A model generated the notes under the pieces. It made no database searches and was not told the origin of the DNA. It saw nothing but the letters and a program-made list of their open reading frames with translations. This document shows, piece after piece, positions 13,615 through 26,294 of a DNA stretch of 64,000 nucleotides. How positions within the stretch are numbered: the stretch's first letter is position 1; each line of letters opens with the position of its first letter. Origin of the DNA: Karalla daura (taxonomy: Eukaryota > Chordata > Actinopteri > Chaetodontiformes > Leiognathidae); the NCBI GenBank assembly GCA_029224185.1, contig CM055198.1:8745124-8809123 (forward strand). Reading direction: 5' to 3'. A program made the translations under genes and the position numbers.

Positions 13615-14399
13615 TGTGTGTTGGGGCAATCACACCTTGGTCCAGCATAATTATCCAAATGCAAATCCACTGCTGCATAATTCGTTGGCTTTTTGAAGTA
13701 AAAACTTGCTTAATGGTAAAAAGAAAAAGACAGTGACGAATTCCACTGCTGTGCTCGAATGTTAAACATAAGGGTGTGCGTGTTATGAGCCATATAAATC
13801 AGTCAGCGCTTTTCCAGCAGAAGCCGCACAATCTCAGCATTACATTGCACTCACACACCCCGCCGTCCCTGACCAGAATTATAAGAGCTGCACTTTGAAT
13901 GGCCTGTGTGGCGAGCGCCGTGCAGTTCCTACTTTAATCAAACGTGTGGAGACAAGAGATGCAGTGCTGAGCGATTCAGCGGCTCGGGGCTTACGAACAG
14001 AACAACCTGATACAAGAGGAACGAGGCTGCCCCTCCTCTCCACCTTCCAGCTTTGTACCGGGACTTGGCTGCCGGCCCGCAGACAAACCGACAGACTGAA
14101 AGTCAGGAGGGATTAGTCTCCGGTCTCATCAGTCCACTCCTAGACTACAGCCCGCTCCGAGATGCACAGCTTGCGGGGGCAATGCACTACAGGTGACATA
14201 TTAGACGGAGATATTTAGCCCTACCCCGATGACAGGGGAAAAAAAAGAGCCGTGTTTGATTTTTGAGGGATCCGGGAACTTGCAGCTATAGATCAGAAGC
14301 TGTTGACGACTCTTCGAAACAGTGAGGTAATGTTCAGTGAGATTCACCTCACCTCACAGCACAACCAGGCTTGACTGCTGTCTTCACTACGGACATATC

Positions 14400-14632
14400 T
14401 GTGCAGGATCTCATGTCTGCATGGCCTTTCCCCAGGTAATCCCATAGTCCCAAAATATGCGTGTTCAGGCCAACTGAAGACTCTAAACTGCCTGGAATGT
14501 GTGTGCCCTGTGATGGACTGGAGACCTGTCCATGCATTTACCCTATGTGTACTGAAGACAGGTGCCAGCAGACATCGCTGAGGTATGTTGTTAAGCAGAT
14601 AGAGATAACGAATGGATGCATGGATGGATGCC
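14400..14632 (+). repeat. Interspersed repeat family fragment, copy 5
   Basis: It contains CTAAACTGCCTGGAATGTGT, CCTGTGATGGACTGGAGACC, TGTCCATGCATTTACCCTAT and a GGATGCATGGATGGATG tail. This is one of the fuller copies. Confidence 0.7.
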
Positions 14633-16113
14633 CAGTTTGGGGAATGAAGCCAAATGGCGATATATGGTGAAATTATGATTAGGATTAGAGAATTTGAGAA
14701 CACTTGCATCAGACTGGAGAACAATTTGGAATGCCATTCATAGAAACATAATCATTTATTTGATGTCTTTTATGGAACATGAAATCTAGTCGATCTACAG
14801 TACAGTCCACATCTCTGATCTTCACACCTTTATTCCACTATCTGCACCCCAGCCTGGTTGGTGCTGACACTGCACAGCGGGAGGTTATGTACATATCTAC
14901 AGAGATCTGAAGAGATTTATCTCTCTGATAGAAAAGCTGACAGATTTTATTTCACTCTCGAGCACTGATCCTGGAAAGATTTGGGGCTACTTTAATTCCA
15001 CAGGAGGCATTATTCCCAAGTAAAGGGATCATCTTCTCAGCCAAAGGTGAAGATGAATCTTCTCTGTTTACCTTCTTATCTTCGCCATCTCCAGTTTGCT
15101 CCACCATGTCTTCATCTTTCTAATCTAAACCAGCTCATTCTTCCGTTCAACTGGCCCAAAATGATGCATGCGCCCCTGTCCAGGTATTTTCCAGTTGTTG
15201 TATCCACTTGCTCCCATCCCCTCATTTGTATCAGTGACTCAGTATCCATCAGCTGTTTCAGTGAAGCTTCCCTCCTTTTCATTCTTCCTCAAAGACGCCT
15301 TTGTTCCTCTCCCTCCTCCACCCAGGCAGCTCTGATCTAGTTGTTCACCTACCGAGTGTAGAGGCTTTCCTGGAGGGAGGCAATTTCCCTTCCTCTCCTT
15401 TTCATCTCACTTTAAAGTATCTCTCCGTATTCAGCGTCATCTCGATAATTATGCGTTCTGTAACTTTTACTTCTCTTCCTCACAGTGTTTCTTTTTAAAA
15501 TGGCAATTTCTTCAGCAGGGAACTCAGACGATCCTGAGTCACTTTTGCAGATCTATTATTTTTATGTATTTATTACAGAATTTCTTTTTACAAGCTGGAA
15601 AAAATTGACTCTTTTCTTAACATTTTATCTTAACATGGACTCGTGTTGGCCACTTTAAATGAACAGCGTGAGCATGTGTACATACAGGGCGGCTGCAAAC
15701 CACATATCTGCCTGAAATTAAAAACTGCACACGTGTTCCTTTTCCATGGTGCTGGTGAAACATATCAGGTCAGACGACCTGACCGGGGTCAGCGGACTGA
15801 AAACAAAGCTCAGCCTCCCGCTGCGGAGTCTGAAATAACACAATGATAAAGATAAATCGCTCCCCCCGCCGACCAGATACCATCACGCTGTGTGGCGCGC
15901 CGTCCTAGGGCGCAGCAGGCTGGACGTACACGCCTGCACTGATTTGTACTGTACTTGGCCACGCGTCATATATCTGGTGTTCCCTGCAGGACTGTGAATC
16001 ATGCTTTACACTTAACGCCTGCTGCTCCAACTGTGTGTGTGTGCGTCGGGAAACCGTGGACGCTGTCACTGAGGCTGCACCAGTGTCACCAAGACAAATG
16101 TGTGAGTGTGTGC

Positions 16114-16117
<4 letters not shown>

Positions 16118-16144
<27 letters not shown>

Positions 16145-16146
16145 CG
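16118..16146. repeat. (GT)n microsatellite
   Basis: A GT run of about 29 bases with impure GT flanks from 16099. Confidence 0.9.
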
Positions 16147-16297
16147 CATTGTGCTCAGTGATTCATGGACTGCAGGCCATTCTCCATGTGAATAATGCAA
16201 CTTCTCAAACTTAGTCCAGTGAAATTTTACATAATTTCTCGTCTCGTCAAATAACCAAATGCTTTTTTTTCGAATATTAACTGCAAAGCAGCGGACA

Positions 16298-16400
16298 GTG
16301 GATAGTGCTGCTGCTTCATTGCACAAATTCATGGAATTCATGTTCATGCTCCTGTTTCCTCCCACAGTCCAGAAAAATGCATGCCTGGTGACTTCTTGTT
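16298..16400 (+). repeat. Interspersed repeat family fragment, copy 6
   Basis: It contains TAGTGCTGCTGCTTCATTGC and CTGTTTCCTCCCACAGTCCA. This is the 5' half of the family; sequence after about 16390 no longer matches the pattern. Confidence 0.5.
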
Positions 16401-17024
16401 TGCAGAGCATGAAAGAGGCGTGCAGTTTTCTAGCTCTCTCACTTTTTCCCGTATCGCTGAACTGGGTCTGACGAGGTCCGACCAATGCTACGATACCGCT
16501 ATAGTAGTTATGTCAAAATCAGGGACACAACTCAGGAAACATCTCAGATCTGCTCAAGAGGAACAGGGCTTTGTTCACCCTGAATAATCAATGGCTGAGT
16601 TGTAGGATGTGTTATTGTTATCATCCTTGCTGAATTTGTTGAGCATGATAAGCTCTGGCGATTTCGAAGAGCCATAGAACAATACTGTTGGTTATTTGAT
16701 CTGTTTCTGCTGTTCTTATTCTTTATATTTTTATTTTCCTCTTGTACAGCTGTAGGTGGATTGAGGGTGAGAAATGAAGATGATCTGTGATTCTCTATTA
16801 GTCACTGTTGAGTTTCTCCTGGTATATTTAGTGGCAGTTGTTCAGCTTATGTCATCTTGTTATAGGGTTAACTGTTATGCAGGAGCAAATAGTGAGCAAA
16901 TTCTGGGAATGTTAATGATGAGACTCAGTTGCCCCATTTATTCATTTATTTTCTCTTTTTTCTCACTTCCCCCTCTCTTTTTCTTTCTTGCAGCCTGCAC
17001 CTTTTTCTCTTTTAAGTGTTTTAT

Positions 17025-17165
17025 CAGTGTTTCTCAACCCTGTTCCTCAAGGACCCGTGCCCTGCATGTGTTTTAGATGCTTCCTGCGCCAGCACACCTG
17101 ATAGAAATGAATGTCTTCTCATCTGCTTTATTTGGATGATTGTATGTTGAGGAGGAATTGGTTGG
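17025..17165 (+). mobile_element. Fragment of a hAT-like non-autonomous element
   Basis: It begins CAGTGTTTCTCAACCCTGTT and continues CTCAAGGACCCGTGCCCTGC with CCAGCACACCTGAT, a motif set very common in fish genomes. The end CAGTGTTTCTCAACC resembles hAT terminal inverted repeats. No reversed partner end is visible downstream, so the copy is truncated. The 3' limit is approximate. Confidence 0.55.
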
Positions 17166-17765
17166 CTGACTGTGATGTTCTAGGAAGAGTGTGGGCAACA
17201 AGCAGGTCACTTAAGATAAGAGCGAGCCAAGCCATTTGATAATAAAATTTATGTGATGGGATATTTCTGGATATAGCACAAGTGCAGGGAGGGCAGCTGG
17301 TCTGATAATGTGTCACATCCAGAACATAGTTGACCTGAATGAGGAGGACGGGGGATCATCGGTGGCTGATGGTGGAGAGGGGAACTTCAGGAGGACGGCG
17401 GGTGGAGCTCAGGGGTGAAAGATGGAGGTGGAGAGGAGCTTTTCTGGGTCCAGGCTGCACTGTGTGCTGGAGGGGGAGAGAGTGGCCCAGAGGGTAGTTT
17501 TGAAAAAGTTTGCCAAAGTGACATTGTTTATACCGGGCCCGAATGGGTCATAGAGGGGCAGAGAGAGCTTTTTCTGTTCCCAGGGTGGAGTGGAGTTTTT
17601 TTTTAATTTGTTCTTTTAATTCTTTTAAATTTTTTCTGACATCTTGTCTCTGTTTGTTTAGGCAGCAGGGTGTGTTTATCCCAAGTGGCTGTTGATGTTT
17701 ACTTCCAGTACTGCGACTGCCTTATTCATGACTTATCAATAAAAATACATTCGAAAGAAAACATG

Positions 17766-17870
17766 TGCGTTGACCTGTCCAGGCGGTATTCTGTGCTCTT
17801 GCCCTATTTGACCTGAAGATGGGCATCAGTAAACTCCAGTGACGCCATTGGGTACACTGTACATCTTGTT
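17766..17870 (+). repeat. Interspersed repeat family fragment, copy 7
   Basis: It contains TTGACCTGTCCAGGCGGTAT, GCTCTTGCCCTATTTGACC and GTGACGCCATTGGGTAC. Only the 3' end of the family remains. Confidence 0.6.
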
Positions 17871-19706
17871 CTCTGCAGTCACCTAATGTGGTGACTCAGT
17901 GTGAAGGTTCCTGATGAACTGAACATTTTGCTCGATGCTCTGCAGGACAGAAAGATTCTTGTATTTATTTTTTTTTACTAAGCAAGCAAAAGACCCCTCT
18001 TGGATCAACATGATTGCTCAAACATGTTTTTGTCTGTAACAAACACACTGAACTCAGAGCTCATTTGTTGGGGCACAAACTCATCTGCAAACCACACTAT
18101 AAAACCAAATCTGACCAATAGTAATAATGTGCAGTGGTTAGGCTGATAGCGAAGCAGCTGATTGGCTGAGAGCAGGCTGGACAGGAGAGTGGGTGTGGAG
18201 GGAGAGGCGGGCTCACATGGGGACCCTAAAAACAAGGAACTGTGCAACTAGAAATATGCAGCAATAAGCAGTAATATTGACCCTGATCAAGGTTTACATG
18301 AGTTTTCAATACAGTCCACAGGATGGAGGTATGCAGGGCACATGTTTATATCATATCTTAGCACTTAAGAGTTGTTCCCTACTCATTTAGCAACATAATG
18401 CATACACTGGCTCTGCACTGATCGCAGCATCCTGCATCACGGACCATATGGAGATAATTAGTGAAAATTCGTTGAATGTAAACATTAGTGCCTTAAGGTG
18501 GATGCAGACCACAGGCGGCACACGGGGAACACATCCAGTACCAGAGGAAGCTATTGGTTTTCTGAATGAAAAGCACCGTAGATCCAACCGATCTGACATC
18601 ATCAACAACAGCTTCAACCTCGGTCTAGGTCTGTCAGTGCAGTGTCAGTGTGTTGTATCTTGCTCGCTTCTTGAGGTAAGATGCTTTGTGAAAAAGGCCC
18701 TGAAGCCCTTTCAGATTTCCCTACATGGATATCCTTGCAATCTTCAAAGAGGAAAATGTGCATTAGTTGAGGCCCATTTACTGGGGATCAATACATTCTT
18801 TGGTGCTCCTGGGAGTATTTATCACAACAGAATGGTGTATGTGTGGTTTACTCAGAATAAACCACATGATCATTGTATTAAAAAAACACATCACCCAGCA
18901 TGCTTATCGAGGATTTTATTTTTGTTTCTATATTGACTGTGGAATCAAAACACAAACAAAAGTTAAAAGTTGATTAGATTCATGTCTTATTGTGGGATTT
19001 GATAAGAATAAGTATGTTAGCCTTGTTTTTAAAATGTCTTTCCTCAACTTACCTCGACCTTGAATTGAAAAGCTTCATCAGGAATAAAGTACTCAAATAT
19101 TATGTTGGTCTCAATTGTTAAGTGCAACATGTTTTTTCATTTTCAGACAGTAGTCCATGCTGGTGTGGTCCTGATTAAACAAACGACAGTGATACAGAGG
19201 GGTATGTTAAAACTTGTATGCAGTTTGAGCGAGTTTGGTGTAGGCGTTTATTTTTGTCCACATTGCCAGCAGCAAGAAGGGCGCTGAGCTCCCTCACTTT
19301 GTTTCTGACTAGCGACCCACTGCACCGAGGCCGCCGTCTTCAGACAGACACAGATGAAAGGGGAAACTGTCTGTGGTCAAAATCCTCCCTGTGTCGCCTT
19401 TAATAGAGGTGAGATTGATCCTGTGTTAGTGTGTGTGCGTTTCAGTGTGTTAGTGTGTGAGGGAACCTCCGCAGTGTCACTGCAGAGTGACATTGTTTCC
19501 TGATAGCTGATATATTGGCCACATCTAGGTAGAGAAGTGATTCCCAAACAATGACACACACTGTAAACAGACTTTTTCCAGCACTTCACTTGTCCATTTT
19601 GAAATTAAAGAAATAGGTATGATTCACAGTTAATATAATAGTTACCAGATTTCACTCAATGTACCACTTACATGCATCTATTTTCACAATACGGTGATGC
19701 TTACTC

Positions 19707-20336
19707 TGCGGGAACCATAAGCTTATCGTGGTGGGGAGGTCTGTGTGCCCCAACCTGGAGCTGTGTTGTGCTCATGGTAGGGTCTTCTGAGGCAAATTGG
19801 TCTCAGGCAAGGGGCTAGATTAGGCATGGTTCAACAAGGCCCCATGGAGAAGAGAGTACAGAGTAATGAGACCCTGCCTGGAGGAGTCCTGCGAGTCACT
19901 TCTGGAGCGAGGCCTGGATGTAAGGCTGTCCCTGTGCTCCCTGTTTGCCAGGTCTGTCAGGGGTCAGGGGACAAGGTGGTCCTACATCCTTCAGTCCTAT
20001 GGGATCCTGGATAGGGGCTGAGGCGTGAGGCACCAGGCAGGTTTGGGGATACTCACCAGTGCCCAGCTGAGTGCTGCCATGCTGGAGTTTACCCCTGTGG
20101 ATGAGAGGGTTGCCTCTCTATGCCTCAGGGCTGGAGAGAAAACTCTGTGCATTGTCTGTGCTTATACATCAAACAGCAGGTCGGAGTATTCAGTCAAATC
20201 GGGCCTACTGGGGAACTTAAAACATGCATGTTGGGAGTGACTCAGATGCCTGGATGGGTATGACTGGGAGGAATGGTGCTGCGACTCAGTGTGCAAAGGA
20301 GACAGCTGAGGTGGTTCAGGCACCCATTGAGGTTGT
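19707..20336 (+). mobile_element. Truncated RTE-type retroposon relic (Rex3/Expander-like)
   Basis: Sequence from the AAGCTTATCGTGGTGGGGAG start through about 20200 resembles the fish RTE retroposons known as Rex3/Expander. The frame from 20025 encodes part of an apurinic endonuclease domain: SAAMLEFTPVDERVASL, then VCAYTSNSRSEYS. The frame then jumps after about 20215 to sequence resembling the far 3' part of the ORF (the words around 20283..20325 ending GAGGTGGTTCAGGCAC). The rest of the endonuclease and nearly all the reverse transcriptase are therefore deleted. It is a dead copy. The family name is from memory of the consensus, and the exact subfamily is uncertain. Confidence 0.75.
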
Positions 20337-20497
20337 TGTCTTTGGGGTTTTTGTGTGGTGGCAAAAAAACAAAGATATTAGTACGAGGGCCTTAACCAAA
20401 TAAAACAGCGAAATAATTTTGATCACAAAGAAAGCATAGGCAAGCATCTCCAGAAGGCCTATTTACCATACATTTACATGCAAGTGTTCGTCACCAA

Positions 20498-20499
<2 letters not shown>

Positions 20500-20533
<34 letters not shown>
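20500..20533. repeat. (CA)n microsatellite
   Basis: A pure CA run of about 34 bases. Confidence 0.95.
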
Positions 20534-20535
<2 letters not shown>

Positions 20536-21112
20536 GGCAAGTGTGAAAATAGCCTCTGTATACATCTCCCTGGGGGAGGAGTATCCTCTGCACAACAGTG
20601 CAGAATCGAGGTGTTTTTCTTCAGAATAATTAATGGATCTCATGCCTGATGTAAATCTGACATCACTGCCTCACTTATGTGCTTTATGCATTGTTATGCA
20701 GACTGTTGCAGCAGCAAGAAAAGAGATTGTTTTACTCTAATGTATTAGTTATGCAAAGTGAGGGAGTGTCCTTCATCACAATGCTGATCTGTCACTGCCT
20801 GCTATGCTCTTCGGATGACCTTTGACCTTCGATTCCTGGGGAAACAACGTGGGAAAATTTTGATTTTGCTCCTGAGATTCCTGCAATATCGCATGAATAT
20901 TAATTATGCTCTCAAGGATAATAGAATCCACCGAAAGTGAGTTTCACAAAAAGATTTTTGTTTTTACTAGCAGCAGTCACATTAATGTGACAAACGTGGA
21001 TTCAGTGCCAACCAGGTTGAATAGACTGCAGAGTCAGTGCTGTGAGGCTTGGATCCAGACGCTGTTCAATTCAAGCAGCTATTTTAATCAGATGGTTACC
21101 AGGTAGGACAGA

Positions 21113-21195
21113 AAACACATACACACACACACAAAACACACACACACAAAACACACATGCACATGCACACACACAAAACACAAACACACCCACCC
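21113..21195. repeat. Imperfect CA-rich repeat
   Basis: CA runs broken by AAA and TGC interruptions. Confidence 0.9.
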
Positions 21196-24100
21196 ACTCA
21201 CATGTTCACAGACAATCGTGTTTCCATCATGTTGAGACATCACAAAGCCTTGCAGTCACTTTATTTGGGAAATTGCCCTAACCCTAAGGAAGCTGTGTCT
21301 TTGTCCTATTTGGCAGACAATATAACTGTAAACATATTCAATGTCTGTGCAACATGGGTATTACCTCTCTCTACACACACACACACAAACACAATGCCGG
21401 TGCACATTTCCCTGCATGTTCTCATTTGCTTCTCTAAATCAAACATTTCCTGCCTTCAGGTAACGTTCGCTGCCTCCTGTGGGACGACTGGCTGCCTCCT
21501 GGAATCTCCATCTGATGTTCATTTACCCGTTGCCCATTCACGCATTGAAGCTACTCCTTTAAAAAGGAGGCAGGTGAGGACACACCTGTGACTTCTTCCT
21601 GAGGACGGACACATTGTGCCGTCTTTGTTCTCTCAGTTGGTGCATCTGCTACACAGCAATACTGCTCCACCACAGGAATCTCTTACAGGCTTCCCTGCAC
21701 AGTCTATGATAATGATGATCATGCAACTATAAACACTGACCTTACATTGAAACTATACACAAGTGTCAAGGGAAACAGCCACATAAATAGTGTATGTTCA
21801 GCTGGAAAATGCATGTTTGTCACGGTTTCTGCATCAAGGACTGCTTTGATTCACTTCCCCCTGCTGGTCGCCCTAGGCCTGTGAGTTGTTTCTGTTTTCT
21901 TCTTGCTTCTAATCTCATCTAAGGTAGCAGATAGATGGATCTTTGTTTTTTTTCTGTTTTCCTCCAATTTCCATTCACACTTAGCCATCATTAGCAATCT
22001 GCAGGCGTGCTTAAGCATCGCTCCCCTGAATGTCTTCGACCTCTGTCGGTTCTTTCAGACATTTGTCACTATTGGTTCCCAAGAGAGGGTCTTTTGGTTT
22101 GCCGTGCCACTGCTTGTTTGCCAATAAAGGCATCGGTTGCCATAAGTGTGTTTGCATTTGAATCCCACCTGAGCTCTGGCAATATTTTGCCTTTGCACTG
22201 TTTCGACGAGGCAGCGGAGGTGACCGTGTTCGATCTTCGCTCATCCATCACGTTTGGCACCTGAGTTCCCCCTCTCCGCACAAAGACACACCACTGAGGC
22301 CCAGGGGGACATGAGAGCCACATCCTCCCTCACGTGTGTCTGCAGGTGTCCTGCATGCGCGGGCCTCGGCCGTTCCGCGGCAATGCAGGACAATGCAACA
22401 CACTTCCGGGAAAACCTCAGCATCTTCCACTTGACCAGACTACCTTTCCTCCCGGCTGTCTCCAGCAGATATGCATTTGAGGATTAATTCCGTAGAACAA
22501 AGGCGGCCGAGCCATTTTCACCACGGTTCAGCTCTGGCTCGTCAGGCGCGCTGACAGCCGCCCAGAGACACGCAGGTCGGGTCAGTGCAGCAGAGATGTT
22601 AGGCTTCGTTTGTAATCGGCTTCCTCTCCCTCCCATCCATCATGACTCCTCAGGGACTTGACAGGCGCTCCTGTGACAGAGCATAAGGACGCTGACTTCT
22701 CAGAGCACCCACATCAGAGATTTTGTGAGCATTGGTCTTGTTTCTCTCTGTCCCAAACCATTTCCATTTAGATGTGAGGAGGCAATCCTCTGGATTTGGG
22801 ACTTGAGCAACTGCTCGCTTTTCCCATGTTCAATTTAATGAATAGGGCCTGTATTGAATTTTACAAATGGATGTATGGATTTAGGACAAACGATAATTAG
22901 CTACCTCAATTTGTGAAATTGATGTTGAAGGGAATGAAAAGGAGGCAACGGATTGATGCAAGAGCATTACACAACCCTGCAAGAACAAGCCCCTGCCTCT
23001 GAAAAATCACCAGCACTTTTTCCTTTCAACTAGGAAATTTAATAAAGTTAAAACGCACAGCTCAGTCTCTCTGCTGCAATAAATTTAATGTGTTGTTGTT
23101 GGGGAATTCAGCATGGAAAATACAATTAACTTATTATACCATCATAAACCTTTACCAGATATAATTAATCCTGCAATAAATGGGAGGGGAGGGAGGCCAG
23201 GCGAACATCAAAACACATCTCAGAAAACATATGTCTATAAACCTAGAGACATTACATAAACAGTACAGTGCGCTCTGGCTTAAATGTGACCTGGCTGATA
23301 TCTATTCTTGTTCTCTGGTTAACATAGACGCTATGGGATACTGGTTTCATGTGAAACACGCCCTTTTGAAATCCTATATTTAAGTTAGGCTTTACCTAAC
23401 CTCCTTGCCAGACAAAGTTGCTTAGCCACATTTTTCTTATGTAAGTGGTAAAGGCAGTGATACAGCTGTGGAGTGCACACACATACAACAGTGTATGTTT
23501 GAGCCAGAATTGGGAAAGGAATCAGATAGTGAGGAAGCTTTAGGAGCATGTACACTTCCACTTGACCAGAAACACCCAGCTCCTCTTGTCAGGGCAAAAG
23601 ACATTCCCTGGTGAGGTCTGCTTGGACTCAAAGGTCAAAGCTGGACAAGACACATATCATCTTCTTGGCTTGCAGTCTGTGTAGCTGGTCTGGTAATACT
23701 GAAGATTGAAATTCCTCCACATCCCTTGCAGTTGTGCACCTTCATTCAGGAAGGGGGTGGTATGGTTTATGTAAAACCTATTCTTTACCTCACATCTGTG
23801 TATGTTTAGAGCTTCAATTTCCCTACATTTATGTTTGAATGAGGACATGATTTGATGATGAAGTACCTGCCTTACGTTTGTTATTATCTATTCTCTTATT
23901 GTCATTCAGCAAAGCCGGGAGGGGAAATGCAATTTTTCATTATAGGTCCCCTTTAAAGGCGCATTGCGTTGCATTCAAGAGAAACCGTGGGGAATATGTT
24001 GCATGGGGGAGATAAAAGGGCACAACATCATTCTCACTTTGTCGTGAAGCTCACACGCTCTAGTGCACAAGCACACACATGCGGGGGGAATAAAAATTTC

Positions 24101-24281
24101 ACCTGACGACATGATGAGGACTGGTGCGCGAAATGTCTCCCAGTGCTCGCACTGTTGCGTTCATCCAGGGGAGCGGGGGGCTCCGCGCGTGTGGCCGACG
24201 AGAAGGGCTTACACAGCGTATGAATATATGAAGTAGGAGTTGGGTGGTGACTTGGGAGACACACTGGCCCACGGCGCTCCT

Positions 24282-24286
24282 ATTGG
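24282..24286 (-). promoter_or_regulatory. pcp4: CCAAT box (reversed ATTGG) of pcp4
   Basis: ATTGG sits 75-79 bases upstream of the predicted start, the classical position for an NF-Y-type CCAAT box, in the sequence ctcctattggttta. Position and core match are seen; factor binding is not shown. Confidence 0.6.
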
Positions 24287-24330
24287 TTTACTGGCGAAGT
24301 GATGCCACGGAGGAGCCGGGCTCAACACTT

Positions 24331-24338
24331 TATATAAG
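24331..24338 (+). promoter_or_regulatory. pcp4: TATA box of pcp4
   Basis: TATATAAG lies 30 bases upstream of an initiator match CCACTCT (24359..24365) whose A is at 24361. This is the expected TATA-to-start spacing for a vertebrate RNA polymerase II promoter. The assignment of the start site is inference from these elements. Confidence 0.82.
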
Positions 24339-24358
24339 GCGCGTCTGTCCGCGGCGAG

Positions 24359-24365
24359 CCACTCT
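24359..24365 (+). promoter_or_regulatory. pcp4: Initiator element, predicted transcription start at 24361
   Basis: CCACTCT fits the initiator consensus YYANWYY, and its A lies 30 bases after the first T of the TATA box. Together these define the likely 5' end of exon 1. Confidence 0.6.
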
Positions 24366-24453
24366 TTTTAAAGAGCTCTGCCGCAGAAACTTCCACAACT
24401 CGCACAGCCGAGAAAAGCCTCCCATCCAGTCACCACCGGCCACCATGAGCGAG
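24361..24453 (+). CDS. pcp4: pcp4 exon 1 (5' UTR plus three codons)
   Basis: The initiator-predicted start at 24361 gives an 84-base 5' UTR (24361..24444) without any upstream ATG. Coding begins at 24445 in the context CCGGCCACCATGAG, which is close to the vertebrate Kozak optimum. Only ATG AGC GAG (Met-Ser-Glu) is coding before the donor GAG|gtagga at 24454, so the exon ends in phase 0. The residues MSE match the start of vertebrate PCP4. Unspliced read-through would add only 17 residues before a stop. The exact transcription start is inferred from core promoter elements, not measured. Confidence 0.88.
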
Positions 24454-26225
24454 GTAGGAATACACCGGAATTCTTTTTTCTTTTTCGCCATTTTTCCTTT
24501 TCTTTAATACTCATTTTACGCACGATTCGTGCGCCCGAAGCGCAGAGGGAGACGGCGATGTCGAGCGGTCCGAGGTTGAGACGGTCGGATTTATCTGTAA
24601 AAAAAAAAAAGAAAAATAGAAAAAAAAAAGAGATTTATGCAAAAGCGGCTGGGAGGTGATGCGTTGTAGAGGCAGGGGGACGCGCAGCTGGCGTGCAGGA
24701 GCGCGTCCAGCTGCGCTGGGCGCACCGGGCGCTTGGAGAGTGGATGTACTCGAGATAACGCTCGTCGTCTCCCATCGCCGCTTCAGTTCGCTATACGGTC
24801 CCTGTTCGAACTAAACTATGCGGCTTTGGCTGCTTTTTGAGAGCGCGATGCGCACAACTCGATGGTTTCCTGTTGCAGCCGAGTGGAAACGCGCTGTTGA
24901 GATGTTTTGCAGGTGTTAATTGGGGCCGTGGCGGTGCAGGTGGGTGCACACAGGTGATCGGAGCAACCGTGCAGTGCATATCTGTTGGTTTATGTCTCAG
25001 GGTGAATAATCATCAGAGGGCATCAGAGGGGGCTTCCAGCCCGCAATGGAAAAACCGCTGTAAGCTTTTGCCACGGTAGTCACAGATGTTCCGGCTCCGT
25101 TCATTTGAATGTGTGAGGGTATTTATAGCTCCTTTCAATGGAGAGCCTTTACTCTGCACAAAACTCAAAGTTCATTACCTAATGCCTCGGGGTGTTCTGC
25201 TAATAAATGTCAGTGGAGTAAAGCATTTTACAAAACACTGCAACCCTGCTACCCCAAAGCTGATCATGCATTAATCAGGGCTGATGCTCTGATGTTCTTC
25301 TATATCTAGAATCTATATTTTTACTGTTATTAGACTTAACTGCATCCAAAAGACACCTCTGTGATTGAAATATTTGTACCCATCAGCAGGTTGTGGGGGA
25401 GTGAATATGATCAGTACCTCTCATGGGGTCTGCAGCAGTGTAGACCGCTCGCTTCTGGCTCTGTCAGTACAAGTTGTTAATTGCACTTCAGCCTCTGTTC
25501 AACCTCGTACTTAAGCGTAAAACTGCAAATAAAAATGACATAAGTGAAACGATTTCCTCCACTCTTGAGACAATCTATGTCTGTCTCCATGCCTTTCTGT
25601 TAAAAAGTGAGACATGGCTGACTTCATTTCACAGTTGTGATCTGCGACTCTGTTTCAACACTTTCACCAAAACAGTAATTGACATTGTATTACTTACACT
25701 CTAATACAATAAGGTGGAGAGGAGGATGTTAACATGTGGTTTCTCCTTTCATCACATTTAAATTGCAGGTGCAATTATGAGTTCAGTCTTTATTTGCTTT
25801 GCAAAAGTATACATGAGCTTACATGCAAATGTGTGTTTGTCTATCCCCATGCATGGCAAAACACAGACAGAGCTGTGTGCACAGAGGATACGCTGAAAGT
25901 CTGAGATGTCAAAAGTCACTTTGTCTCACAGTGTAACAGCGGCAGCAAATCTCCCTCCAGCTGGCTCCTCAGACTCTGAGGTACAATGGGGAAATAATTC
26001 ATTCATGAATGGAAGAAATGAAATCTATGAATAAATAAAGCAAACAAACAGCAGCAGGCTCCGGGTTAAGGAGGCAGCGAAAATCTGACTTCTAGTCCCG
26101 CAGTCTGGTGGGTGTGTGCGCTCTGTCATTCTATCCAATGGACCCACTCTGCACTCCCCTGCAGCTGTTTTGTACAAATCATTCAAAGGCCGCCCCCATA
26201 AACAATGTGTTCAAGGTGCGCACAC

Positions 26226-26294
<69 letters not shown>

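Larger units (their letters stand above)
24120..24760. promoter_or_regulatory. CpG-rich promoter region of pcp4
   Basis: CG dinucleotides are clearly denser here than in the flanking kilobases, for example in the stretches around 24170-24210, 24350-24420 and 24520-24600. The region covers the core promoter, exon 1 and the first 300 bases of intron 1. I judged density by eye and did not compute an observed/expected ratio. Confidence 0.55.

Noticed and set aside
13870..14225. Possible upstream alternative first exon of pcp4, ending ACTACAG before GTGACA
   Set aside because: A GT after CAG is common by chance. There is no promoter element set, and the frame at 13895 does not join to the pcp4 reading frame in a meaningful way.
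18448..18936. 162-codon open frame on the + strand in the upstream intergenic DNA
   Set aside because: No recognisable motif, no codon bias unlike its surroundings and no flanking splice signals of quality. I cannot support it as a gene.
23931..23957. Motif TATAGGTCCCCTTTAA, resembling a reversed end of a common fish DNA transposon
   Set aside because: Only one end of about 16 bases is visible and no partner end was found, so it is too little to annotate as an element.
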